This document shows, in pieces, positions 10,403 to 22,772 of a DNA stretch of 64,000 bases (its first letter is position 1; every line of letters starts with the position of its first letter). The notes below the pieces were generated by a model. It was not told the DNA's origin. It made no database searches and saw only the letters and a program-made list of their open reading frames with translations. The stretch covers positions 764,001-828,000 of the forward strand of contig JAWQEG010001436.1 in assembly GCA_033782935.1 (NCBI GenBank). Direction: 5' to 3'. The position numbers and the translations under genes are program-made. The stretch is from Petrolisthes cinctipes (Eukaryota > Arthropoda > Malacostraca > Decapoda > Porcellanidae).

Positions 10403-10804
10403 TCCCAGGAACCCTCTACTTCGACTGTACAATCTTTGTCTTCGCGACAGTTGTGTACCACGAGCCTGGACCAGCAGCACAATAATACCCATCCCTAAGC
10501 CCGGCACTGCGAAGTTCAGGCCTATTTCCCTTACTTCCTGTTTTTGTAAGGTTATGGAGAGAATCTTACTCAATCGTCTCATGTACAGACTGCAGGATCG
10601 CCTTTCTCCATGGCTGTTTGGTTTCCTTCCCCAGCGGAGCACACACCACTGCCTAGTCGACTTGTACTCTCGCCATTCCAGGGATAGTGTGGTGGCCTTC
10701 ATTGACCTTCGAAGTGCCTTCGATGTTGCTAATAGAGACGTCATTTTGGATCAACTGGTTGACTTTGGGATAAAAAGCAATCTACTACGGTGGATTCGGG
10801 GCTA

Positions 10805-10809
<5 letters not shown>
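10403..10809 (+). pseudogene. LINE-A old copy, segment 3 (reverse transcriptase N-terminal part)
   Basis: Encodes the start of the RT: motifs FRPISLTSCFCKVMERIL (about 10517-10570), SPWLFGFLPQRSTHHCLVDL and VAFIDLRSAFDVANRDVILD (about 10690-10750), ending at WIRGYL. It is open over this stretch, with one frame change upstream. It ends at the 12-bp target duplication GGGGCTACCTCT (10798-10809) of the younger LINE-A insertion and resumes at 16460. Confidence 0.85.
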
Positions 10810-10839
<30 letters not shown>

Positions 10840-11015
10840 CATTGCGCCGTAGCGTCAATCAATAGGCAGACAACAGTACACAAGGTTAAGCGGGACTCAC
10901 GAGAACCCAATGACCACATACACACACAAGCACACACACATGCGCACACACACTCACATCACGAAAACATAACAGTATGAAGCACAAGCATACAGACAAA
11001 TATTTATATCATGAC

Positions 11016-14000
11016 CTACTTAAATCCACCAAAACGAGGGTGGCGCACCAGAAGTTCCTCCAGAACCTGATGGTTCAGCAGGTGTCGACAAACCACATCA
11101 AGTGGCAGGCCCTGGGGCAGCAAGTGTCGGACAGTGGGGCAGGCTAGGCAATAGTGCTCTATAGTGTTAGCACGAGGCGCTCGACACAAGCGACACTCAG
11201 TGAAGGGAGGCTCACCCTGCATCCCAGCAACCTGCCACGGTGGCCGGTAGCCAAGCCTCAAACGAGCAGAGACTACATTGTGCCTCCGAACCATGAGGCC
11301 TCGACGACGGTAGGAATAATTGTGATGGCATACAGACTCGTAATGGGTGATGGAGATGCTGAAGGGCCTCTCTGCATCCCTGCGTCGCCGTACAGGGAGG
11401 AGAGCGGCGGAGCGGACTTTAGAGAGGTAACATGTCAGGGAGAGAGGACGTCCAGCACCACGAGGAGGCAGATGGCAGGCTTCCTTTGCGAGTCTGTCAA
11501 CTGTACCATTGTGACGTAAACCTACATGGGATGGCACCCATAAAAATTTGACAGTCAAGTTACGGTGACACAATAAGGCCAAAAACGATAAAATCTGCTG
11601 AATAACAGTAGAGTGTGTGGGCTGAACACTAGAGAGGGAATGAAGGGCAGGTTTGGAGTCACAAAAAATGGCAGCATTCACTCCACGTTGACAAACAACA
11701 CTAACAGCATCCAGAATGGCATACAGTTCACACAATGTTGAGCTAGAGTGGTTACAGAGACGACGGCCAACCCAGCCCCCTGGAGGTGACTCCAGGTCAG
11801 GCGAGAAAACAGCACAACCTGCTGCACCATCCACCTGCAATGAGCCATCAGTGTAGAGGCAGTATGGATCTGTGATGGAGGAAGTCACTGTTTCTATGTG
11901 TTCCAGAGCCAACTGCTGCTGCAGAGAAGGCAGCTCCGACTTGGAAGTAGGTGTAAAGCTCACATCAGGTGTTGGTAGCATCCATGGAGGGGGCCCTGGG
12001 GGGACGTCTGCAACCATTATATCTATATTAAGACCACGGAGCACAGAGGAAACAGACCTTATAAGAGTACGTCCAGCAGGCAGTATGGGAGGGACCGGGT
12101 AGTTTGGTCTAAGAGAAGTCCTGACTAACTGAGAGTAATGGGGTGAAAGATGTGGAAAATGGAGGCACTTGACAGTGAAGCAAGTACCATTAGAATAAAT
12201 TCTCTCCACTAATGGGGGAAGACGCAACTCACGCTGCATGTTCACTATCCTGGTCGACATTGGACAGCCGAGAATAATTCTCATTGCTCTATTTTGAAAT
12301 TTTTCTAAAGTTTCCAGAGTAGCCCTAGGAAGTTGAATCAGAGCAGGGGAAAGGTAATCAACAACTGAACGGATAAAAGCAATATAGATGGTCCTGGCTA
12401 CTGGGATGGAGATGCCCGAGGAGTTGTTAGATAGCCATTGAAGTGGTGTAAGTCGGCGCTGGAGACGACCCAATAAGTCCTGGACAATGGGATGGTCTTG
12501 AGGTCTGGCAGGGACAATCGGCCAAATATTGACTGGCGCACCCAGGTAGCAGTACTGGAAACACATGGGAATGACAGTCCCTCCAATGGTGAACACTGGC
12601 TGAGCTTGAGGAAGGCGGCAGGTGAATATTCTGCTCTTATCTGGGGAGACAATAATGCCACAGTGAGAGGAGGCCACAGAGAAGGAGTCAAGAAACCGCT
12701 GGAGATCCCTTGGTGAGGTAGAATGAACACAGATATCATCAGCATAGCACGTAATTGTAGTTCCAGGAATATCAGGGAGAGAAGTGAGCAACCGATGCAT
12801 CAGAATATTAAATAACAATGGGCTGAGAACACCACCTTGAGGCGTACCAAGATGAAAACTGCGCAAAGGACTGAGTGCACCACTGAAAAACACACGGGAG
12901 GTCCTGTTACTCAGGTAGCCCCGAATCCACCGCAGTAGATTACCCTTTATCCCAAAGTCAACCAGTTGATCCAAAATGACGTCTCTATTTGCAACATCGA
13001 AGGCACTTCGAAGGTCAATGAAGGCCACCACACTGTCCCTGGAAAGGCGAGAGTACAGGTCGATTAGGCAGTGATGTGTGCTCCGCTGGGGAAGGAAACC
13101 AAACAGCCATGGAGAAAGGCGATCATGCAGTCTGTACATGAGACGATTGAGTAAGATTCTCTCCATAACCTTACAGAAACAGGAAGTAAGGGAAATAGGC
13201 CTGAACTTCGCAGTGCCGGGCTTAGGGATGGGTATTATTGTGCTGCTGGTCCAGGCTCGTGGTACACAACCGTCACGAAGACAAAGATTGTACAGTCGAA
13301 GTAGAGGGTTCCCAGGAACTTGTTGAAGTAGGCGCAGCACAGCACAAGTAATACCATCATCACCAGGGGAAGAAGCTCTACCCCGAATGAGAGCACGGCG
13401 CAACTCCTCCTCAGTTATCTCCTCTGCATCATCGTCATCATCTTGTAACAGAGCAGACATTAGACGTAGCCGATGGACAGCAGCACGGGAAGCGAGTGCA
13501 TCTTGTATGTGGATGGGTAGACTGGCTGGGGTAGATTGTTCTGACCAGGCATCGACAAGTTGTTTGGCATAGTCGGCAGGAGTGTGATGACGAGCAGTGG
13601 CCGGTGTCTTTTTAACAACCCGACGGATGAGGTGCCACATAGAAGCCACACTTGTTTGCTGGTTGATGCTGTCCGTGAACCGCTGCCAAGACTCAGTGTG
13701 AGCACAATCCTGCAGGGCAACTAAAGCATCCCTAGACATCTGGTAACGATGGAGTAGGTCAGGGGTTGGGTTGGCTTGAAACAATAGGCCATCACGTTCA
13801 GCCTCCTCCTTTGCCTCCTGTATACGTGCATCCAGCGTCCAGGAGTGGGCAGTATGGCGATGCTGGAGGTGTGGCCGGGAGACGTATAGCCTATAAAAGT
13901 CATGAGTAGCAGATACAAGATCAGAGTACAACTGTTCAGCTGATGATATGTCAAATGTAGGGAATACATGGGCCATAAACAAGATGTAAGTCGGGCAATA

Positions 14001-14699
14001 TTTAGGGGGCACAGCAATACGCAAACGAGTGGCTGAAGCACCTGACCCAGCAGTTAGAGAATAATGAAACCGAAGAGCAATGTGATCAGAGAATAAGTCT
14101 GGCACGGAGAAGCACTGGACCTGAGATGCTATCAGGCCAGACGAGAGGATGTAATCCAGAGTACCTCCCCGGCAATGAGTGGCACCGCCAGTGTCCCAGT
14201 GTGTCAGATGATGCTTGCGGATGTATGAAAGGAGACGAACACCATTACGATTAATAGAGCCAGTACCATCACCCAAATCAGAATGCCGAGCATTAAAATC
14301 TCCCATATACACCATACCACGCACTGTTGGAGAAGGAAGAGCCTCAAGAGTGAGTCTAGCTGGGGCAGAATAGACATTACATAGTTGGAGTACTCCATTC
14401 CCAGGTAGAACCTCAAATAGCTGAAAGGTCATGTCAGGATCAGTGGAGGTACGGAGAAGGCGATGTGGCAAGGAGCTATGTATGTAAGTCAGGAGACCAT
14501 TCCTTACCAGATGAACATATGGCACATAACCTGAGAGGGGAGGAGCTTGCCCAAGAGCGAGCGGCCTTCCTGGAAATGCTTCCTGGAGAAAAATAACACT
14601 GGGATGATGACGAAAAACATAGGCCTTGAGTTGAGTGAGCTTAGCATAACTGGTGATACCACATACATTCCAGGAGATGACATCCAGCCGGCAATCACT
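11016..14699 (-). CDS. LINE-A ORF2, endonuclease / reverse transcriptase / RNase H
   Basis: About 1,227 residues counted from the ORF1 stop. It performs target-primed reverse transcription. Domains in order: apurinic-type endonuclease, residues about 5-230 (LDVISWNVCG, IFLQEAFPGR, MGDFNARHSDLGDG, SDHIALRFHY). Reverse transcriptase, about 440-720 (FRPISLTSCF near 498, AFIDLRSAFDVAN, GTPQGGVLSPLLFNI, catalytic YADDICVHS near 651). RNase H, about 945-1075 (YTDGSLQVDGAAG near 948, CELYAIL, FCDSKPALHSL, WVPSHVGLRHNG). C-terminal Cys/His motif near 1173 (CRLCRAP ... H ... CLAC). No ATG lies at its start: the frame runs open upstream through antisense-free overlap with ORF1 to 15353. Translation must therefore use frameshifting, reinitiation at a non-AUG codon, or a downstream Met. 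The whole ORF is uninterrupted, which indicates youth. Confidence 0.92.
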   Translation of the reverse strand, partial: SDCRLDVISWNVCGITSYAKLTQLKAYVFRHHPSVIFLQEAFPGRPLALGQAPPLSGYVPYVHLVRNGLLTYIHSSLPHRLLRTSTDPDMTFQLFEVLPGNGVLQLCNVYSAPARLTLEALPSPTVRGMVYMGDFNARHSDLGDGTGSINRNGVRLLSYIRKHHLTHWDTGGATHCRGGTLDYILSSGLIASQVQCFSVPDLFSDHIALRFHYSLTAGSGASATRLRIAVPPKYCPTYILFMAHVFPTFDISSAEQLYSDLVSATHDFYRLYVSRPHLQHRHTAHSWTLDARIQEAKEEAERDGLLFQANPTPDLLHRYQMSRDALVALQDCAHTESWQRFTDSINQQTSVASMWHLIRRVVKKTPATARHHTPADYAKQLVDAWSEQSTPASLPIHIQDALASRAAVHRLRLMSALLQDDDDDAEEITEEELRRALIRGRASSPGDDGITCAVLRLLQQVPGNPLLRLYNLCLRDGCVPRAWTSSTIIPIPKPGTAKFRPISLTSCFCKVMERILLNRLMYRLHDRLSPWLFGFLPQRSTHHCLIDLYSRLSRDSVVAFIDLRSAFDVANRDVILDQLVDFGIKGNLLRWIRGYLSNRTSRVFFSGALSPLRSFHLGTPQGGVLSPLLFNILMHRLLTSLPDIPGTTITCYADDICVHSTSPRDLQRFLDSFSVASSHCGIIVSPDKSRIFTCRLPQAQPVFTIGGTVIPMCFQYCYLGAPVNIWPIVPARPQDHPIVQDLLGRLQRRLTPLQWLSNNSSGISIPVARTIYIAFIRSVVDYLSPALIQLPRATLETLEKFQNRAMRIILGCPMSTRIVNMQRELRLPPLVERIYSNGTCFTVKCLHFPHLSPHYSQLVRTSLRPNYPVPPILPAGRTLIRSVSSVLRGLNIDIMVADVPPGPPPWMLPTPDVSFTPTSKSELPSLQQQLALEHIETVTSSITDPYCLYTDGSLQVDGAAGCAVFSPDLESPPGGWVGRRLCNHSSSTLCELYAILDAVSVVCQRGVNAAIFCDSKPALHSLSSVQPTHSTVIQQILSFLALLCHRNLTVKFLWVPSHVGLRHNGTVDRLAKEACHLPPRGAGRPLSLTCYLSKVRSAALLPVRRRRDAERPFSISITHYESVCHHNYSYRRRGLMVRRHNVVSARLRLGYRPPWQVAGMQGEPPFTECRLCRAPRANTIEHYCLACPTVRHLLPQGLPLDVVCRHLLNHQVLEELLVRHPRFGGFK

Positions 14700-16164
14700 A
14701 GCGAACTCTGTATTTGGAGGTAGAAGTCCGGTGAGTGGGGGCAGATGAGCGACCTGGAGAAGAAGATGGACCAGGAGAAGGGACTGACTCGAAAAGCTTT
14801 TCAAGGCGAGATGCAACAGTATCCATCTTTTCGGTAAGGGTAGTGACAGTTGAGATGATGGCCTGCTGAGCCTCGACCAAGGTGGAGAGTTTGGAGTCAT
14901 TGGCAGCCTGAGCGGCAACCAGCCCATCAATCCTGGCTTCAAGGGCAGAAAAGCGGTTTTCAAGAGCCGTACATCGTGCCATATGGGTAGCAACAGACTT
15001 GCGGAGGGCCAGGTCTGGAGGTGAGGCAGGGTTGGTAGGAGAAGCAGACTGGGGAGGTGGTGGTGGTGGTGGTGGAGGCGGAGCAATAGTAGAGACACGA
15101 GCCTGGACCTTACGTCGAGTACATCCATGCCACACGTTAACCCCTGGCTGAAGGCATCGTGGACACTTCCATCGAGACGTATCTTCAGGAGGTGAAGGCT
15201 CAGAGGTGGAGGCAGCAGGACGTGATGGTTCACCCCTGACAGGACACGTCTTGGAATCATGGTCGGCCGCACACCATGCACACTTCGGCCTGGCAGAACA
15301 GTACCGGGAGATATGCCCAACTCCCCAGCACCTGTAGCACCAAGGCTGGTCATTATGAAGTTTCCTCACCTCACACGGTGGAAGACAAGGGAGGAAATCA
15401 AAGGAAATCTCATTTGGAGGTGGATCGGGTTGACTCCAGACAACAACAATACGGCTAATGGGGGAACCATCTTGGAAAAAACGACAGGCAAAGTACACAC
15501 CAGGGTATCCTTTGGCAAGTTTCGGGTCAACATCAATAGGAAAACGGGTGAGGATGTAGCTGGGGAACTTACGAGGCCTCTCAGGTGAGTCTTCAAGAAT
15601 GACAGGCAGAGATAAAAATTCACCAGCCTTAACTCTATCAATGATGTCCAGACGCTTCCTAGAGATGTAGACAAACCGGGAGGTGACAGCAGCCATCTTG
15701 ACTTCAGCCAGTTCACGCTGCAACTGGAAGGCCCTGTTGACATCAGACAACCAACGCAGCTTTGTGTCTGTAGATGGGTTTCCAGAGAAGGAGAGTTTGA
15801 CATAGGCATCTCTCGGGGCAAAAGCAGGAAGGTTGGACGAGGGCAAGGAGTTGGTATACAAAGAAGAAACACCAGGGTGAGGCAGAGAAGGTACGTCGTG
15901 CACAGCTGAAGCACCCTTGGCAGTCTTGGCAGCTGGAGGTAAACAGTCCACACCATCGGAATCCTGCGAGGAGTCGGACGAGGCATCAACAGGTCGCTTG
16001 GTAGAGGTTGAGGAGGTGGACGGCTGCAACCTGTGCTGCGGAGTGACCGAGGAGAGGGGGGGAGGGTTGCGAGAAGGCAGCTCAGGCCAGTGATCCTCAA
16101 TTGGAGACTCGTCTTCCTCCGACATTGCCAAGTCGGCCTCCAAGCAGGAATCCGCACTCTCCAT
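14698..16164 (-). CDS. LINE-A ORF1, Gag-like nucleic-acid-binding protein
   Basis: About 488 residues from the first ATG of the frame (MESADSCLEADLAMSEEDES); an upstream TTG at 16176 is in frame but not a likely start. LINE ORF1 proteins bind the element RNA and form the ribonucleoprotein. Visible features are an acidic N-terminus, a middle region beginning near residue 130 (YVKLSFSGNPSTDTKLRWLS), two zinc knuckles near residues 273-306 (CYRCWGVGHISRYC, CAWCAADHDSKTC), and a poly-Pro stretch near residue 365. From about 395 to 460 a heptad-rich coiled coil follows (ALENRFSALEARIDGLVAAQ, LTEKMDTVASRLEKLFE), then a Ser/Pro tail ending YRVR. The stop TAG (14700-14698) abuts the start of ORF2 in another frame. 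No internal stop, so probably functional or very recently so. Confidence 0.88.
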   Translation of the reverse strand: MESADSCLEADLAMSEEDESPIEDHWPELPSRNPPPLSSVTPQHRLQPSTSSTSTKRPVDASSDSSQDSDGVDCLPPAAKTAKGASAVHDVPSLPHPGVSSLYTNSLPSSNLPAFAPRDAYVKLSFSGNPSTDTKLRWLSDVNRAFQLQRELAEVKMAAVTSRFVYISRKRLDIIDRVKAGEFLSLPVILEDSPERPRKFPSYILTRFPIDVDPKLAKGYPGVYFACRFFQDGSPISRIVVVWSQPDPPPNEISFDFLPCLPPCEVRKLHNDQPWCYRCWGVGHISRYCSARPKCAWCAADHDSKTCPVRGEPSRPAASTSEPSPPEDTSRWKCPRCLQPGVNVWHGCTRRKVQARVSTIAPPPPPPPPPPQSASPTNPASPPDLALRKSVATHMARCTALENRFSALEARIDGLVAAQAANDSKLSTLVEAQQAIISTVTTLTEKMDTVASRLEKLFESVPSPGPSSSPGRSSAPTHRTSTSKYRVR

Positions 16165-16459
16165 CAGGCCAGGCAAGGCCTAGATGGAAAGGAAACAACA
16201 ACACAAACAACTAAACACTCAATCAGCCAGGGACACACACACACACCCACAGACAATCACAACAAAACTATACACAGAACCACAACAGACAAACAACACC
16301 AGCAACACCACAGAAACAACAACACACAAACAAGAACTCACAAACAACACAAAAAACACAAACAAGAGCTCCAAAACAACACAAAACAACAACACAAATG
16401 AGAATGGAGGCAGAGCGCCACGAGTACGTCCACACTCCACCTGTTCTGGAGCGAGACTG

Positions 16460-16845
16460 GGGGCTACCTCTGTAACAGGACCTCCCGTGTATTTTTTCAG
16501 TGGTGCGCTCAGTCCTTTGTGCAGATTTCATATTGGTACGCCTCAAAGGGGTGTTCTCAGCCCATTTTTATTTAATATTCTGATATATTGATTGCTCACT
16601 TCTCTCCCTGATATTCCTGGAACTACAATTACGTGCTATGCTGATGATATCTGTGTTCATTCTACTTCGTCAAGAGATCTCCAGCGATTTCTTGACTCCT
16701 TCTCTGTGGCCTCCTCTCACTGTGGCATTATTATCTCACCAAATAAGAGCAGAATATTCACCTGCTCCCTTCCTCAAGCTCTGCCAGTATTCATTCCCAT
16801 GTGTTCCCAGTACCGCTACCTGGGAGCACCAGTCAATATTGGGGT
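16460..16845 (+). pseudogene. LINE-A old copy, segment 4 (RT palm)
   Basis: Resumes after the younger insertion: motifs VYFFSGALSPLCRFH, IGTPQRGVLSPFLFNILIY, TITCYADDICVHSTSSRDL (about 16620-16680) and SQYRYLGAPVNIG. The last recognisable LINE base is near 16845; the rest of the old copy (thumb, RNase H, 3' end) is absent. It shows the orientation and splitting of the older copy clearly. Confidence 0.85.
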
Positions 16846-17177
16846 TGTTCCCCGGTCATCAGTTCGCTCCTTCGACTGATTCAGTTTTGAGTTGTGGATT
16901 CATTTGTGGGTTCATTGTATCAATAGAAGATGAGAAAGTGGTACAGCTCCGGACAGATCAATGGTCCACACCCCACCCAACAGCGACTTGGTTTGTGCCT
17001 CGTCGGATCTGGTAACAGTTGCAGGTGGAGGGAGGGGGGATGTTAGTGGGAGAGGAGGAGAGAAATGTGGGTGGAGCTATATAGGAGGGTAACGAATGAT
17101 CAGGTAGAGAGACGTGTGTCAGGAGGAATGAATGAAGCATACACTGTGAACGGTATCGAATCACCAATAGTATAAAG

Positions 17178-17607
17178 CAGGGTTCTTCAAACTTTTTCAG
17201 TCGTGACCCAGTGTTTACTATGACATCATTCTCGCGACCCATACAGAAAGATAATTTACAAATGATCAGAATTATCAACCAAAGAAAATACAAGGCCAGA
17301 AACTGAAATGTAATATTTATGATTAAAAGGAATTCTAACCAGAATTATAAACACTGCCTCACCTACCCCTCACTCTCTCTCTCTCATTCTCTCTCAAGAA
17401 GGCTAATATTTGTGCAATGATTTTGTTTTATTGATAATTAAATATATGAATATTCGATTATAAAAATATGTTAGGTGGATTCATGTATGAACTTCATATT
17501 TATTTTATTGTCACGAACATTATTATTCTATTTTATTCATGTATTTATTTTTGTGAGCCTGCCACCCAGTTTGGAGGAATTCGGGACCCGTAGTTTGAAG
17601 AATCCGG
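17178..17607 (-). mobile_element. hAT-like non-autonomous element (left arm copy)
   Basis: Ends CAGGGTTCTTCAAACTTTTT and, inverted, CCGGATTCTTCAAACTACGG. Flanks GTATAAAG (17170-17177) and GTTTAAAG (17608-17615) form an 8-bp duplication with one mismatch. The CAGGG-type ends and 8-bp duplication are the hAT signature. About 430 bases, no ORF of note. Confidence 0.75.
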
Positions 17608-17880
17608 GTTTAAAGAAGTGCATACTGCATTAACGTAGGTGGAAATAGGAGAGAAGAAATGTGATGATTTGAGGCGAGGGTGAGGGGGAAGAGGGTAAGA
17701 AAAAAGAAGGTGATTAGTTGAAAAGTAATAATAAACAAATAAAATTAGAATATCTGTTACATTATATCCTTTAAATAAAGGCACTGTCTTTTGTTCACCA
17801 TCGTAGTGGGATAGACTACTGAATATATATTATTCTTTGGATATTAGACAGCTATCCCTGTATTCCTTTTATCCCTCGTG

Positions 17881-18083
17881 CTTGCCCCGCAGGGGAGTTT
17901 TGCCTGTAATGATGTGGGCAATACTTTAAGGGTTTTGGCGCCCCTTCGGCCCCCGCCACTAGCTTATATTACTTCAACTGTCCCTCCTTTCTTCCTATTT
18001 CATTCTTGCTTGCTGTCACACCTCTCTATCACCTTTTCCTGGTTCTAAAAGACCTCGCTGTTACGCCACCGAATATCAATCAA
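17881..18083 (+). mobile_element. SINE copy 1
   Basis: Flanked by 10-bp duplications ATCCCTCGTG (17871-17880 and 18084-18093). Conserved core: GGGCAATACTTTAAGGGTTT, TGGCGCCCCTTCGGCCCC; 3' tail AATATCAATCAA. Same family as the copies at 18593, 21575, 22295, 36447, 36982 and 46870. No tRNA-like A/B boxes were recognised, so the source RNA is unknown. Confidence 0.8.
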
Positions 18084-18592
18084 ATCCCTCGTGTATGTAG
18101 TCCACCCTATTTATCACCTTCTCCCAAGCCCAGCTGTTTTGTTTTCTTTTTCGGCAGAAGACAGTTTAATTTTCTAACTTTTTTAATAATCATATTTGTA
18201 AACAAATTCATTAAGATATTTACCAGGATTTTTTCTTCTAAATATGCATTTCCTTAATAATAATCGATGTTAAACTTAAATAGGCGCCGCTATATGGCGT
18301 TTTCAATAAACTTGGTCTAATTTTATGCATAGGCTATATATATTACAGTATCTCTCAAGTAACTGGCAACCTTACACATCCTCCCTACTGTCTTATCCCT
18401 CTCTCTCTTGCCCTTCCCTCCTTTCTTACCGTTTATCTTTTCTTTCTCATATTTTTAACCTTCTCATTCGTTCTTAAAAAGTTTTAATGACATAGGCCTT
18501 TCTCCCTTATCACTTATAGTCCAATTATATGATTCGAAAAACTACGGCTGAGATTATGTTGTAGATCGCATTTTGGTTCTCAATATGTAGAG

Positions 18593-18803
18593 GTTGATTG
18601 ATTGATTGATATTAGGCGCCGCAACAGCGAGGACATATAGCGCCAGAAAACGGTGATAGAGAGGCGAGACAGCAAGCAGGAAGGAAATAAAAAGAAAAGA
18701 GTGGTAGTTGAAAAACTAAAAGCTAGTGGCTGGGGCCGAAGGGGCGCCAAAACCCTTAAAGTATTGCCCACATCACTAATGCAGGCAATACTCCCATACG
18801 GGG
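18593..18803 (-). mobile_element. SINE copy 2
   Basis: Flanked by 13-bp duplications TCAATATGTAGAG (18580-18592 and 18804-18816). The tail on the plus strand reads (TTGA)n, the complement of the (TCAA)n 3' end. Core identical in layout to copy 1 (GGGGCCGAAGGGGCGCC on this strand). Confidence 0.85.
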
Positions 18804-18946
18804 TCAATATGTAGAGAATTTAGAAAACAACTAGAGATTTATGGGGAAAGATATATGAATTATTTAGAATTAAAGTGTTGGCAGATACGCATTATTGACG
18901 GGATTATCCCAGCCACAGCATTTCGCCTTCATAAAACTGAAGGACT

Positions 18947-21207
<2,261 letters not shown>

Positions 21208-21456
21208 TAAAAACCTTGTCGTCGTCGTCTTCTTTTCTCATTTTTCCACAAATTCGTTTATGTTTTTTGGACTTTTAAGGATTCAAATGGACTTTAAATA
21301 GACTCAAATTTTTCACAGAGCATCTTTTCAACCTTAAGTTTACTGCCAAGGACTTAGAAGTTCAGTTCAAGAAGTCCAAGAAGGAGGAAAAGCAAAAATA
21401 TATCATAAAAATATCCACTTTTTACCCTAATTTATTTATCTATTTTATTTTTTATC
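21208..21456. other. Right part of the spacer, no gene
   Basis: AT-rich sequence between the satellite and the inner edge of the right arm; nothing recognised. Confidence 0.5.
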
Positions 21457-21574
21457 TAAGGCGAAATGCTGTGGCTGGGATAATAATGCGTATCTGCCAA
21501 CACTTTAATTCTAAATAATTCATATATCTTTCCCCATAAATCTCTAGTTGTTTTCTAAATTCTCTACATATTGA

Positions 21575-21785
21575 CCCCGTATGGGAGTATTGCCTGCATT
21601 AGTGATGTGGGAAATACTTTAAGGGTTTTGGCGCCCCTTCGGCCCCAGCCACTAGCTTTTAGTTTTTCAACTACCACTCTTTTCTTTTTATTTCCTTCCT
21701 GCTTGCTGTCTCGCCTCTCTATCACCGTTTTCTGGTGCTATATGACCTCGCTGTTGCGGCGCCTAATATCAATCAATCAATCAAC
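21575..21785 (+). mobile_element. SINE copy 3 (counterpart of copy 2)
   Basis: Flanked by CTCTACATATTGA at 21562-21574 and 21786-21798, the complement of the duplication around copy 2. Sequence reads CCCCGTATGGGAGTATTGCC at the 5' end and GCGCCTAATATCAATCAATC at the 3' end. Confidence 0.85.
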
Positions 21786-22294
21786 CTCTACATATTGAGA
21801 ACCAAAATGCGATCTACAACATAATCTCAGCCGTAGTTTTTCGAATCATATAATTGGACTATAAGTGATAAGGGAGAAAGGCCTATGTCATTAAAACTTT
21901 TTAAGAACGAATGAGAAGGTTAAAAATATGAGAAAGAAAAGATAAACGGTAAGAAAGGAGGGAAGGGCAAGAGAGAGAGGGATAAGACAGTAGGGAGGAT
22001 GTGTAAGGTTGCCAGTTACTTGAGAGATACTGTAATATATATAGCCTATGCATAAAATTAGACCAAGTTTATTGAAAACGCCATATAGCGGCGCCTATTT
22101 AAGTTTAACATCGATTATTTTTAAGGAAATGCATATTTAGAAGTAAATATCCTGGTAAATATCTTAATGAATTTGTTTACAAATATGATTATTAAAAAAG
22201 TTAGAAAATTAAACCGTCTTCTGCCGAAAAAGAAAACAAAACAGCTGGGCTTGGGAGAAGGTGATAAATAGGGTGGACTACATACACGAGGGAT

Positions 22295-22499
22295 TTGATT
22301 GATATTAGGTGGCGCAACAGCGAGGTCATTTAGCACCAGGAAAAGGTGATAGAGAGGTGTGACAGCAAGCAAGAATGAAATAGGAAGAAAGGAGGGACAG
22401 TTGAAGTAATATAAGCTAGTGGCGGGGGCCGAAGGGGCGCCCAAACCCTTAAAGTATTGCCCACATCATTACAGGCAATACCTCCCCCTACGGGGCAAG
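22295..22499 (-). mobile_element. SINE copy 4 (counterpart of copy 1)
   Basis: Flanked by CACGAGGGAT at 22285-22294 and 22500-22509, the complement of the duplication around copy 1. Confidence 0.85.
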
Positions 22500-22772
22500 C
22501 ACGAGGGATAAAAGGAATACAGGGATAGCTGTCTAATATCCAAAGAATAATATATATTCAGTAGTCTATCCCACTACGATGGTGAACAAAAGACAGTGCC
22601 TTTATTTAAAGGATATAATGTAACAGATATTCTAATTTTATTTGTTTATTATTACTTTTCAACTAATCACCTTCTTTTTTCTTACCCTCTTCCCCCTCAC
22701 CCTCGCCTCAAATCATCACATTTCTTCTCTCCTATTTCCACCTACGTTAATGCAGTATGCACTTCTTTAAAC

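Larger units (their letters stand above)
10810..16459 (-). mobile_element. LINE-A, complete I-type non-LTR retrotransposon inserted in an older copy of itself
   Basis: Minus-strand element of about 5.65 kb bounded by exact 12-bp duplications GGGGCTACCTCT (10798-10809 and 16460-16471). Its 3' end is a poly(A) tail seen as about 27 T on the plus strand (the T run begins at 10809). It has a short 5' leader rich in CA/AAC (16165-16459), ORF1 with zinc knuckles and coiled coil, then ORF2 with endonuclease, RT, RNase H and a C-terminal Cys/His motif. RNase H after RT places it in the I group (I/Nimb/Outcast-like) rather than jockey or CR1. Both ORFs are open, so this is a young insertion. Confidence 0.92.
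16941..18946 (-). repeat. Left arm of the 6.5 kb inverted-repeat structure
   Basis: About 2.0 kb that is the reverse complement of 21457-23439 at roughly 95 percent or better by eye. The outer edge reads GTACAGCTCCGGACAGATCA and the inner edge ends at CAGCATTTCGCC. It contains a nested hAT-like element and two nested SINEs that occupy the same sites in the opposite arm. A third, directly readable copy is at 36444-38125. No protein-coding signature was seen, so its own class is unknown. Confidence 0.85.

Noticed and set aside
14700..15353. Upstream extension of LINE-A ORF2 as a 1,445-residue protein
   Set aside because: The extension overlaps ORF1 in another frame and carries no domain; the endonuclease begins only after the ORF1 stop.
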